Shown: positions 1-5,849, counted from the stretch's first letter. The stretch is 8,478 bases of DNA from an uncultured Clostridia bacterium (GCA_934273135.1 CAKQSU010000036.1:1-8478), one strand, 5' to 3'. The notes: generated by a model not told the origin, from the letters alone. Translations and numbers: made by a program.

Positions 1-266
1 CGATTGAGCATTTTTATCTGCATCATCGTTTTGTCCGCGGCAATCCCCATAAACCCGCCGAGCGCGTCAAGCTCGCGGACGAGGTGTCCTTTCGCCGTTC
101 CGCCGATAGAGGGGTTGCACGGCATAAAAGCTATGCTGTCGGCGTTGAGCGTAAGCATTGCCGTTTTTATTCCGGTTTTCGCAAGGGCTAAGGCGGCTTC
201 AACGCCCGCATGCCCCGCGCCGACGACTACCGCGTCAAAGTAGTCTTCAATAAAAAAAGTCTTCAT
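1..266 (-). CDS. mnmG: MnmG (GidA) tRNA uridine-5-carboxymethylaminomethyl modification enzyme, N-terminal part
   Basis: This is the first 88 codons of the FAD-binding subunit that, with MnmE, modifies the wobble uridine (U34) of certain cytoplasmic tRNAs. The ATG is at 266 and the gene runs off the left edge, so the 3' end is missing. Visible motifs are a Rossmann dinucleotide-binding loop GAGHAG at residues 16-21 and the MnmG signature at residues 50-71 (CNPSIGG, then AKGHLVREL, then DALGG), which is essentially diagnostic of the family. The start agrees with the usual MnmG N-terminus, but no Shine-Dalgarno sequence precedes it. It lies 62 nt downstream of dnaA on the same strand and may be cotranscribed with it, with an 11-bp hairpin between them. 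mnmG is a frequent neighbour of replication-origin genes in Bacillota. Identity is very secure. Confidence 0.95.
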   Translation of the reverse strand, partial: MKTFFIEDYFDAVVVGAGHAGVEAALALAKTGIKTAMLTLNADSIAFMPCNPSIGGTAKGHLVRELDALGGFMGIAADKTMMQIKMLN

Positions 267-296
267 ATAAGTCGATTAAACGTGAATTTAAGTGTT

Positions 297-323
297 TTAC
301 GGAACGGCAAAACCGTTCCGTAA
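297..323 (-). other. Perfect 11-bp hairpin between dnaA and mnmG
   Basis: An 11-bp perfect inverted repeat (TTACGGAACGG and its complement) with a 5-nt loop starts 6 nt after the dnaA stop codon. No run of U follows it on the minus strand (AACACTT comes next), so it is not a textbook intrinsic terminator. It could be a weak terminator or attenuator, or an mRNA 3'-end stabilising stem between dnaA and mnmG. The structure is seen directly; the role is inferred. Confidence 0.5.
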
Positions 324-328
324 GTAAG

Positions 329-1504
329 TTATTTTTTAAGGATAAGATTTTTTAAGTCGTTTACTTCGGTTGCGATTTTGGGGTTGTTCTTCATCAGGCT
401 CGCAATCTTGTCGCGCGTGTAAATAATGGTGGTGTGGTCTTTGCCGCCCATGGCTTGCCCGATGGATACGAGCGGAATGGACAAAAGGTCCGTCATGAGA
501 TACGTGCAGATCTGGCGCGGTTCGACGAGTTCTTTTTTCTTCTTTTTGCTTATGAGGTCGGCTCGGTTAAGCCCGTAAAAGTCGCAAACGACTTCGATAA
601 TGTGGTCGGGCGTCAAAGCTTCTTCGTGCTGTTCGTCGGCGGGCTTGGATAGGTTAATCGCTTCGCGCGCAAGCTCTATCGTTATGGGCGATTCTTTTAA
701 AAGCGAAGCGAAAATGACTTTCGTCAGAAGCCCTTCGAGCGAGCGGACGTCGTTGTCGCTGTTTTCGGCGAGGAAGGTTGCCACTTCCAAGGAAAGTATG
801 TATTTTTTGCTTTCGGCTTTCTTTTGGAGTATCGCGATTTTCGTTTCGATATCGGGCGGCAAAACCTGCGCCATAAGCCCGCTCAAAAACCGCGTTTTAA
901 GCCTTTCTTCCAAAAGTTCTATTTCCTTTGGGTGACAGTCGGCGGAAAGCACTATCTGCTTGTTTCGGCTGTACAGCTCGTTAAACGTGTGGAAAAATTC
1001 TTCCTGCGTGCTTTGCTTGCGGGCGAGGAACTGAACGTCGTCGATGATAAGCACGTCCACGCCGCGGTAACGCTTGCGGAAGTCCTCGCCGTCGCTTCCC
1101 GAGTACGCTTTTCCGAGGCGAATGGTGTTGATAAGGTCGTTGGTGAACTGTTCGCAAGTCGCGTACAAAATGTTCGCGCTCGGGTTCTTTTGCTTGATGC
1201 TGTTTGCAATCGCCTGCATTATGTGCGTTTTGCCAAGCCCCGACGAACCGTAAATAAAGAGGGGGTTGTAGCTGTCGCCGGGGTTTTCCGCAACCGCCTT
1301 AGCCGCAGCGTAAATCAGTTCGTTTGATGAGCCTACGACAAAGGAATCGAACGTATAATTAGGGTCGATGGGCGCGGAAAAGACTTCCGGCTGTTTGCGG
1401 GAAGTAAAATACGGGGTTTTGGAATTGCCGACGTAAATGGTAAAGTCGGTTATGCCGGTTTTCGCAACGGCGAACGCGTCGAGAATTTTGTCGCTGTTTC
1501 TCAC
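329..1504 (-). CDS. dnaA: Chromosomal replication initiator DnaA, domains II-IV (main open segment of an interrupted gene)
   Basis: DnaA binds DnaA boxes at oriC, forms an ATP-dependent filament, melts the origin and recruits the replicative helicase. Numbering from the GTG at 1504, the segment holds a short linker (about 25-48) and the AAA+ domain III: Walker A GSSGLGKT at 86-93, Walker B VLIIDD at 151-156, sensor I near 183-189, box VII arginine R205 in RLKTRF, and sensor II in NDVRSLEG at 251-258. DNA-binding domain IV includes GGKDHTT at 353-359; most relatives have GGRDHTT, so R is K here. The 391-residue product lacks domain I. Upstream in the same frame lies a domain I coding piece with a good ribosome binding site and ATG at 1666, separated by one TAA at 1529-1531. 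The whole frame 1666 to 329 would be 445 residues, close to B. subtilis DnaA (446). GTG 1504 has no visible Shine-Dalgarno sequence. Family assignment is certain; whether the gene is intact is not. Confidence 0.95.
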   Translation of the reverse strand: MRNSDKILDAFAVAKTGITDFTIYVGNSKTPYFTSRKQPEVFSAPIDPNYTFDSFVVGSSNELIYAAAKAVAENPGDSYNPLFIYGSSGLGKTHIMQAIANSIKQKNPSANILYATCEQFTNDLINTIRLGKAYSGSDGEDFRKRYRGVDVLIIDDVQFLARKQSTQEEFFHTFNELYSRNKQIVLSADCHPKEIELLEERLKTRFLSGLMAQVLPPDIETKIAILQKKAESKKYILSLEVATFLAENSDNDVRSLEGLLTKVIFASLLKESPITIELAREAINLSKPADEQHEEALTPDHIIEVVCDFYGLNRADLISKKKKKELVEPRQICTYLMTDLLSIPLVSIGQAMGGKDHTTIIYTRDKIASLMKNNPKIATEVNDLKNLILKK

Positions 1505-1528
1505 TGCCGAGGAAGCAAAGTGTTCCGT

Positions 1529-1666
1529 TTAGGCTTTAAGTACTAGCGTGCTTGACATAAGGTCCGTTGCCGTTAAGTGCTTCTCGATAAACGTGTAAGT
1601 AATGTTCGAAACGGTTTTTTGAAGCACTGCCAAAGTGTTTTTCCAAAGTATTTCGTAATTTTCCAT
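1529..1666 (-). CDS. dnaA: DnaA domain I fragment, separated from the rest of dnaA by an in-frame TAA
   Basis: This is a 45-codon reading frame starting at ATG 1666 behind a good ribosome binding site (AAGGAAAG, about 5 nt spacing) and ending in TAA at 1531-1529. The peptide begins MENYEILWKNTLAVLQKTVS and aligns without gaps to the start of Firmicutes DnaA domain I (B. subtilis begins MENILDLWNQALAQIEKKLS). After the stop the same frame continues with TEHFASSAV and reaches the segment from 1504, still matching the second half of domain I. The piece is therefore the real 5' end of dnaA. Domain I normally mediates DnaA self-assembly and contacts with helicase and regulators. Explanations are a sequencing or assembly error, a true nonsense mutation with reinitiation, or readthrough. 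It lies under a good promoter at 1736-1764. Confidence 0.85.
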   Translation of the reverse strand: MENYEILWKNTLAVLQKTVSNITYTFIEKHLTATDLMSSTLVLKA

Positions 1667-1708
1667 TTGACTTTCCTTGTGCGCAAAAATTAAAAAGCGC
1701 GAATTATG

Positions 1709-1737
1709 TTGACAACTTTCGAAAGAGTATATATAAT
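1709..1737 (+). promoter_or_regulatory. Perfect consensus sigma-A promoter for recF
   Basis: TTGACA (1709-1714), an exact 17-nt spacer and TATAAT (1732-1737) match the vegetative consensus at every position. Transcription should start near 1744, leaving a 5' leader of about 57 nt before recF. The leader contains a three-codon mini-ORF at 1775-1786 (ATG, AAA, GCT, TGA). Confidence 0.85.
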
Positions 1738-1764
1738 TGTATTATATATCCGAAAAAAAATCAA
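1736..1764 (-). promoter_or_regulatory. Sigma-A type promoter for dnaA
   Basis: On the minus strand, TTGATT (1764-1759), a 17-nt spacer and TACAAT (1741-1736) form a good vegetative promoter. Transcription would start near 1729, giving a dnaA leader of about 63 nt. Its -10 box shares two positions with the -10 box of the opposing recF promoter, so the two probably cannot be occupied by RNA polymerase at the same time. Confidence 0.7.
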
Positions 1765-1800
1765 GTTTTTAAAAATGAAAGCTTGAAAAAGACGTGAAAA

Positions 1801-2898
1801 ATGCAACTTGAAAGCTTAACTTTAAAAAACTTTCGCAATTACGCTTCGGAAAAGTTTAATTACGGGGCGGGTGTGAACGTCATAACGGGCGGAAACGCTC
1901 AGGGCAAAACCAATTCCGCGGAAGCGGTTTTCTTGCTTGCGACCGGGTTTTCGCCGAGAGTCAAAAAGGACAAGCAGGTTATCCGCTACGGAGAAAGCGA
2001 GGCTGAAATTTCCGGGCAGGCTATCTCGGCTTACGGCTCGGTTAAAACGTCGCTTACCTTTTTTGCCGACGGAAAAAAGAAGATTTCCGTCAACGAGGCG
2101 GAAGTAAAGCGCGTGGGCGATTTGCTCGGCAACATTTACGCCGTGTTTTTTAACCCGGGAGAGTTGAAGCTTATTCAGGAAAGCCCCGAGGACAGGCGCA
2201 GGTTCATGGACATTGCCTTGTCGCAGCTAAACAGAAGATACTTTTATTCGCTCTCCAAATACAAAAAAATCATAGTCCAGCGCAACAACCTTTTAAAGGA
2301 AAGCGACAAGGAACTTATCCTCGACACCCTGCCCGTGTGGGACGAACAACTTGCCGATTATGCGGCGGACGTTATAGAGGGCAGAAACGAATTTTGTTCT
2401 AAGCTTGCGCCCAAAGCAAAAGCCGCGCACGAGGCTGTGACGGGCGGCGAAGAGTCGATTTTTGTGGGGGCAAACGAAAAATTCAAAGGAAGCCGCGAGG
2501 AGATAAAGGAAAAGTTTAAAGCCGCCCTTGCCGAAAATACGGAGAGGGATATGGCTCTCGGGTTCACGAGCGTAGGTCCCCACCGCGACGATTTGAAGAT
2601 TACGTTAAACGGCGAGGACGTGAAAAGTTACGGCTCGCAAGGTCAGCAACGCACCGCCGCGCTTTCCTTAAAGCTTGCCGAGCTTGAAATTTTCAAGGAA
2701 AGATTCGGCGAATACCCGCTTTTAATTTTGGACGACGCGCTCAGCGAACTCGACCGTTCAAGGCAAAAACGCCTTTTAAAATACGTCGAAAACGTGCAGA
2801 CGATAATAACTTGCACGCATATCGAAGAGGAAGTTTTTGTCGGAACGGACTATAAAAATTTTGAAGTGGAAAAAGGAAAAATAGTAAAAGAAAGTTAG
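1801..2898 (+). CDS. recF: DNA replication and repair protein RecF
   Basis: RecF is an SMC/ABC-type ATPase that, with RecO and RecR, loads RecA on gapped single-stranded DNA at ssDNA-dsDNA junctions and helps restart stalled forks. The 365-residue product has normal family length. Visible motifs are the RecF N-terminus (LTLKNFRNY), Walker A GGNAQGKT at 30-37, the ABC signature region around SQGQQRTA at 279-286, and Walker B LLILDDALSELD at 307-318 with its D-loop. ATG 1801 fits the family start, although only a weak Shine-Dalgarno-like stretch (GACGTGA) precedes it. A perfect consensus promoter lies upstream. recF normally follows dnaA-dnaN in one operon; here it is divergent from dnaA with no dnaN between, so the origin gene cluster is rearranged. 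The next gene begins 68 nt downstream and may be cotranscribed. Confidence 0.96.
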   Translation: MQLESLTLKNFRNYASEKFNYGAGVNVITGGNAQGKTNSAEAVFLLATGFSPRVKKDKQVIRYGESEAEISGQAISAYGSVKTSLTFFADGKKKISVNEAEVKRVGDLLGNIYAVFFNPGELKLIQESPEDRRRFMDIALSQLNRRYFYSLSKYKKIIVQRNNLLKESDKELILDTLPVWDEQLADYAADVIEGRNEFCSKLAPKAKAAHEAVTGGEESIFVGANEKFKGSREEIKEKFKAALAENTERDMALGFTSVGPHRDDLKITLNGEDVKSYGSQGQQRTAALSLKLAELEIFKERFGEYPLLILDDALSELDRSRQKRLLKYVENVQTIITCTHIEEEVFVGTDYKNFEVEKGKIVKES

Positions 2899-2906
2899 TA
2901 AAACTT

Positions 2907-2934
2907 GCCGATAATCGACTTATAGGCGGGCTTT
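2907..2934 (+). repeat. Dispersed 28-nt intergenic repeat, copy A
   Basis: This stretch, 8 nt after the recF stop codon, matches the minus strand of 5585-5612 at 24 of 28 positions, including an identical 13-nt block GCCGATAATCGAC. The other copy is the loop and one arm of a strong intrinsic terminator. Here the opposite arm is missing, so only a weak 6-bp stem (CTTGCC with GGCGGG) can form and no long T run follows. It may be a truncated terminator or a small dispersed element. Confidence 0.55.
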
Positions 2935-2966
2935 AAATAAAAAATTATTGAAAAAGGAAAAGAAAA

Positions 2967-3467
2967 ATGAAAGTTTTATACGATGAAAAGCATTATTTGA
3001 AAGAGGGCGAAACCGTGCTTTACTCTAAAAAGGCGGGCAAAGCGTATTTTCCGACGGCGGAAGTAATAGTCGGCGGAATTTTGGTCGCGCTTACTCTTGC
3101 CTTTGACGGGTTTATGGTCGGCTCAAACGTTACGGGCGTTATAATGAAGGCTAACAAACTTTACGAAGCATTGCTGTTTATCGCCGCGCTTTTCGTTCAC
3201 CTCGTGCCGATAGGCGTTTGGTTCGTGAACGTGTTGAAAAAGGTTGCTTTCACAAAGAGCGGCTATATCCTGATAACGGACAAAAAAGCCGCGCTCATCT
3301 ATTACGGCGACGAAACGGAAATAAAAGCCGTGTTTTACGACAACGTTTCCGCCGTCACCGCCGAAAAGGACAAACTTTGTTTCACCCTTGCCGACGGAAA
3401 GTTTATAGTTAAAGGCATCGAAAACGCGCAAGAGTTGAAAGAAAAAATAGAAAGCTTGCCTGACTAA
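2967..3467 (+). CDS. Two-helix membrane protein with a PH-like C-terminal domain, function unknown
   Basis: I do not recognise a named family for this 166-residue protein. It starts at ATG 2967 behind an AAAGGAAA ribosome binding site. The N-terminus is soluble and charged (1-26), followed by two hydrophobic segments at about 29-50 and 66-92. A C-terminal domain of about 72 residues has alternating short beta strands (YILITDKKAALIYYG, then EIKAVFYDNVSAVTA, then KLCFTLADGKFIVKGI) and ends in a helix (ENAQELKEKIESL). This layout resembles bacterial PH-like (DUF304/bPH2) membrane proteins, in which a beta domain follows a pair of membrane helices; that is a fold-level inference. It follows recF by 68 nt with no clear promoter of its own, so it may share the recF transcript. 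Confidence 0.8.
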   Translation: MKVLYDEKHYLKEGETVLYSKKAGKAYFPTAEVIVGGILVALTLAFDGFMVGSNVTGVIMKANKLYEALLFIAALFVHLVPIGVWFVNVLKKVAFTKSGYILITDKKAALIYYGDETEIKAVFYDNVSAVTAEKDKLCFTLADGKFIVKGIENAQELKEKIESLPD

Positions 3468-3510
3468 AGTGCCGCTATATGTCCGTTATCGCATAGTTTC
3501 GGGTGGAAAA

Positions 3511-3559
3511 CGCATAATAAGAAAGAAGCTTGAAAAGCTTTTTAAAGGGCTATTATGCG
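3511..3559 (+). promoter_or_regulatory. Nested stem-loop enclosing the ribosome binding site and start codon of the VanW-family gene
   Basis: CGCATAATA at 3511-3519 is perfectly complementary to TATTATGCG at 3551-3559, which contains the ATG (3555-3557) of the next gene. Inside lies a second stem, AAGCTT at 3526-3531 with AAGCTT at 3535-3540, and the ribosome binding site AAAGGG at 3544-3549. If the long stem forms, the start codon is paired. The inner stem followed by TTTTT (3539-3543) could alternatively act as a weak terminator for the preceding gene. The pairing is seen in the sequence; the regulation is inferred. Confidence 0.4.
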
Positions 3560-4637
3560 GAAGAAAATTGTGATTTTTGCCGCTTGTCTTTTGACGGCGG
3601 CTTTTATTATATCTTCGGGGCGGGGTGTGAAACTCTCGTTCGCTTCGCCGTCGCTCACGGTAGTTGCGGGCGGAAAGACTTACGTTTTTTGCGGTGACGA
3701 GCTTGAAAATTCCGTTTTCGGATTAAGACTGAAAGGTATCGACGAAGTGCTTAGCGGTATCGCCGCGGACTGCTTTTTGCCGTGCGAGGACGCGGTTGTC
3801 ACGTTCAAGCCGAATAACGAAAATAAGTTTTCGTATAAAAAGGAAAGGATAGGCAGAAAGATTGACGAGGATAAACTCAAAACAGACGTTCTGACGGCTT
3901 TGTCTGTCGGCGGCGGACAAGTAGAAGCTAAAACTATAACGCTTTACCCCGCTTTTACGGTTGAAAAAGCTAAAAAGGAGAGCTTTTTGAAAGGGAGTTT
4001 TACTACTAAGTTTCCGCTAAGCACGGCGGAAAGAAAGGAAAATATAAGGCTTTCGGCAAGCTCTGTTATCGGCAAGGTTTTACTGCCCGGCGAAACGCTT
4101 TCTTTCAATAAAGCGGTGGGTGAGCGGACGGAAGAGCGCGGGTACAAAACGGCGAAAGTCATTATCGACGGCAAAATGACGGACGGGCTTGGCGGCGGCG
4201 TGTGCCAGACTTCTTCTACCCTTTACAACGCGGCGTTGCGCGCGGGGCTTAAAATCGCCGAGCGGCACCCGCATTCGGTCGCGCCCGTTTACGTGGACAA
4301 ATCTTTCGACGCGACCGTGAGCTACGGGCTTCAAGACCTAAAAATCGTCAACGACACTTCGGGCAGAATTTATATCGGCGGGAGCGTGACGGATAAAGAG
4401 GTGACTTTTGAAATTTTCGGGCTTGAAAACGAATACGAATACTTTTTCGAGAGCGTAACGCAAGAGGAGATTGCGGAAACGGACGAGATAAGCGGCGAAA
4501 GCTTTATCACGGGCTACGTTACGGAAGGGATTGTTACCGTCAAAAAGGACGGCAAAATCGTCAAAAAATACAGGCTGAGCAAAGATAAATACACGCTGTC
4601 ACCCCCTATCGCGCGCGCAAGCGGTGAAAACGATTGA
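3555..4637 (+). CDS. VanW-family envelope protein with signal or anchor segment
   Basis: VanW-domain proteins are common Firmicutes envelope proteins named after an accessory gene of some vancomycin-resistance clusters; their biochemical role is not established. The 360-residue product starts at ATG 3555 (ribosome binding site AAAGGG, 5 nt spacing). A short basic start and hydrophobic stretch (3-21) give a signal peptide or membrane anchor. Residues 30-145 form a less conserved region like the peptidoglycan-binding-type domains that often precede VanW. The VanW domain spans about 147-290, with LLPGETLSFNKAVGERTEERG near 176-196, the hallmark GGGVCQTSSTLYNAAL at 213-228 and H238/H240. A C-terminal beta extension (about 300-350) resembles the G5-like tail of relatives. 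No van resistance genes (vanA/H/X/Y) are nearby, so there is no reason to call glycopeptide resistance. The TGA stop is embedded in the -35 box of the next promoter. Confidence 0.9.
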   Translation: MRKKIVIFAACLLTAAFIISSGRGVKLSFASPSLTVVAGGKTYVFCGDELENSVFGLRLKGIDEVLSGIAADCFLPCEDAVVTFKPNNENKFSYKKERIGRKIDEDKLKTDVLTALSVGGGQVEAKTITLYPAFTVEKAKKESFLKGSFTTKFPLSTAERKENIRLSASSVIGKVLLPGETLSFNKAVGERTEERGYKTAKVIIDGKMTDGLGGGVCQTSSTLYNAALRAGLKIAERHPHSVAPVYVDKSFDATVSYGLQDLKIVNDTSGRIYIGGSVTDKEVTFEIFGLENEYEYFFESVTQEEIAETDEISGESFITGYVTEGIVTVKKDGKIVKKYRLSKDKYTLSPPIARASGEND

Positions 4638-4662
4638 CATATATGCGTATTTAGGGTAAAAT
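4634..4662 (+). promoter_or_regulatory. Sigma-A promoter for the membrane protein and lipoprotein genes
   Basis: TTGACA (4634-4639), a 17-nt spacer and TAAAAT (4657-4662) form a near-consensus promoter. The -35 hexamer overlaps the stop codon of the VanW-family gene. Transcription near 4669 would leave a leader of about 70 nt before the ATG at 4739. Confidence 0.75.
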
Positions 4663-4697
4663 TAATATATGCAATAGTATAAAATGCTGTTGTCGAA

Positions 4698-4733
4698 CGT
4701 CGGTAAAAAGCATAAAAAAGCCGACGAAAGGTG
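4698..4733 (+). promoter_or_regulatory. Leader hairpin next to the ribosome binding site of the 4739 gene
   Basis: CGTCGG (4698-4703) and CCGACG (4721-4726) form a GC-rich 6-bp stem with an A-rich 17-nt loop. The stem ends directly before the ribosome binding site AAAGGTG (4727-4733), 5 nt from the ATG. It could affect ribosome access or mRNA stability. The stem is short enough to be incidental. Confidence 0.35.
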
Positions 4734-4738
4734 AATTC

Positions 4739-5377
4739 ATGAAGCAATTTTTCCCGAATACGGATTACAACAAAGCAAAAAGAAAGAAGTATTTTATACT
4801 TCTTGCCCTCGGTATAGTGCTTTTGGGCGGTACCGCTGTTACCTTTTTTATTTTAAAGCAGACGATGATAGCCTTAATGGTTCTCGTGTTTGCCGTCGTT
4901 GCGTTGACGACTTTGCCGAGCGCGCTTTCGAGCTATCCCGTTAAAAGAGAGCCGCTCATCGAAGTGGACGGAACGAAAGTCAGACTTTACAACGGAAAAG
5001 CCGAGCTAAAAGCGAGTGAAATTTTAGCCGTTTCCGTGCTTATCGACGTGCCGAAAATAAAAAGTCTTTCCACAAAAGACGAAAAGGCGCAATATTTGAG
5101 AGAATGCGCTTCAAAAAAGCCGACCGAGCCTATAACCGGCGCGTGCGATATTACCGTAAAGGACGCTAAGGGCAAGGACGAAACAAAGTATAATATCGTC
5201 GAAGATTGCGTGGGCGCGTTGGAAGCTTTGCTTGGCGCGGGCGTAAAAAAATACAGGCTCGTTTACTGTTTGGACAAGCTCTCCGTTGCGGCGACCTACC
5301 CGTTAAACGGCAATTCTTCGGACGGCAACGCGCTTAAAGAGCTTTCCGAAAAAGACAGAATGATGCAACTTTTATAA
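4739..5377 (+). CDS. Two-helix membrane protein with soluble C-terminal domain, function unknown
   Basis: I do not recognise this 212-residue protein. After a basic N-terminus (1-17) come two hydrophobic segments at about 18-40 and 42-62, then a soluble domain of about 150 residues. The domain opens with short beta-prone stretches (PLIEVDGTKVRLYNGKAEL, then EILAVSVLID), like the start of a PH-type beta domain. It also contains KYRLVYCLDKLSVAATYPLN near 172-191 and a charged C-terminal helix (ALKELSEKDRMMQ). The layout parallels the gene at 2967 (two helices, then a beta-rich tail) without obvious sequence similarity. The start is supported by the ribosome binding site AAAGGTG. It has its own promoter and is followed 32 nt later by a small lipoprotein gene, with which it probably forms an operon. 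Confidence 0.8.
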   Translation: MKQFFPNTDYNKAKRKKYFILLALGIVLLGGTAVTFFILKQTMIALMVLVFAVVALTTLPSALSSYPVKREPLIEVDGTKVRLYNGKAELKASEILAVSVLIDVPKIKSLSTKDEKAQYLRECASKKPTEPITGACDITVKDAKGKDETKYNIVEDCVGALEALLGAGVKKYRLVYCLDKLSVAATYPLNGNSSDGNALKELSEKDRMMQLL

Positions 5378-5409
5378 TTGCTTTTATTTGCTCACATAGG
5401 AGAATTTTT

Positions 5410-5571
5410 ATGAAAAAATTAGTTATCCTTTTTTTAACCGTATGCTTAGCCGTAACCGCGCTTGTCGCGTGCAATAACGGCGGAAACGATTCCTCGACTA
5501 AGCAAAGCAGCAGTCAGACTTCCTCTTCTTCCACAAGCGGAATAGACTTGCCGACTATACCTTTGAACTAA
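5410..5571 (+). CDS. Small serine/threonine-rich lipoprotein, function unknown
   Basis: This 53-codon gene has a strong ribosome binding site (AGGAGA, 6 nt spacing) and a complete lipoprotein signal: basic start MKK, hydrophobic core LVILFLTVCLAVTA, and lipobox LVAC with the acylated cysteine at residue 21. The predicted mature part is only 33 residues, mostly S, T, Q, N and G, ending DLPTIPLN. There is no folded domain, so it would be a lipid-anchored extracellular tail. It could also be the truncated front of a longer lipoprotein, since many solute-binding lipoproteins begin with a signal and serine-rich linker like this. However, it ends in a clean TAA with a strong terminator 12 nt later, which favours a genuine short gene. 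It is probably cotranscribed with the membrane protein gene 32 nt upstream. Confidence 0.75.
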   Translation: MKKLVILFLTVCLAVTALVACNNGGNDSSTKQSSSQTSSSSTSGIDLPTIPLN

Positions 5572-5582
5572 TATGTTTCGTT

Positions 5583-5630
5583 AAAAAGCCCCGCAATAGG
5601 TCGATTATCGGCTTATCGCAGGGCTTTTTT
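5583..5630 (+). terminator. Strong intrinsic terminator ending the plus-strand block
   Basis: AAAAAGCCC at 5583-5591 pairs with GGGCTTTTT at 5621-5629; beyond one C/A mismatch a further GC/GC pair forms. A run of six T (5625-5630) follows. It lies 12 nt after the lipoprotein stop codon. Its loop and left arm, read on the minus strand, match the repeat at 2907-2934. The A-rich left flank would also let it work on the opposite strand. Confidence 0.9.
5585..5612 (-). repeat. Dispersed 28-nt intergenic repeat, copy B (inside the terminator)
   Basis: Read on the minus strand this matches 2907-2934 at 24 of 28 positions. The identical 13-nt core GCCGATAATCGAC lies in the terminator loop, and GGGCTTT is shared in the stem arm. 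A shorter 13-nt word, TAATCGACTTATA, is also identical between copy A and the minus strand at 266-278. Confidence 0.55.
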
Positions 5631-5816
5631 GTGGGTTCTATAATAAAAGTTTGGGGTGCGGAAAGAAGCCCTCAACTTTTCTTGTAGAGAAAACACAAAA
5701 AAGTGGCATATTTTTTAAAATCCTGCTAAAATGAGTTTAGCACTACCACGGAAACTACCACAGAAACTGTTGAGGTCGAACAAATCAGGTTATTGGAAAA
5801 TCAACTAATTCGACAC
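5631..5816. other. Gene-free AT-rich stretch between two converging terminators
   Basis: No credible gene is present on either strand; the longest frames are 23-25 codons without ribosome binding sites. It holds a perfect 7-bp hairpin (TGCTAAA at 5724-5730 with TTTAGCA at 5736-5742, loop ATGAG). Directly next to it is a 12-nt tandem repeat (ACTACCACGGAA at 5742-5753, ACTACCACAGAA at 5754-5765, plus a partial third unit). It sits on the 3' flank of a tRNA gene, a common integration site, so it may be a remnant of an excised or decayed element. No integrase or attachment-site duplication is visible. Confidence 0.5.
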
Positions 5817-5843
5817 AAAAAAAGGCAAGCTCAACGAACTTGC
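5817..5843 (-). terminator. Intrinsic terminator after tRNA-Val
   Basis: On the minus strand GCAAGTTC (5843-5836) pairs with GAGCTTGC (5832-5825), giving 8 bp including one G-U, with a 3-nt loop. It is followed by C and a run of seven T (5823-5817), and begins 6 nt past the tRNA CCA end. On the plus strand the same sequence has one C-A mismatch and a five-T tail, so it may also work weakly in that direction. Confidence 0.85.
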
Positions 5844-5849
5844 TTTTTC

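Noticed and set aside
824..1327. 167-codon plus-strand frame opposite dnaA
   Set aside because: It is a shadow of the DnaA AAA+ domain, with no ribosome binding site or recognisable product.
3555..4637. Vancomycin-resistance gene, suggested by the VanW domain
   Set aside because: VanW-domain proteins are widespread in Firmicutes outside resistance clusters, and none of the ligase, dehydrogenase or dipeptidase genes is nearby.
5667..5738. 23-codon minus-strand frame starting MPLFCVFSTRK, and a 25-codon plus-strand frame from 5731
   Set aside because: Both lack ribosome binding sites and lie between two terminators; there is no evidence of coding.
5742..5768. 12-nt tandem repeat considered as a CRISPR or iteron array
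   Set aside because: There are only about 2.25 contiguous units with no spacers and no adjacent cas or rep gene.
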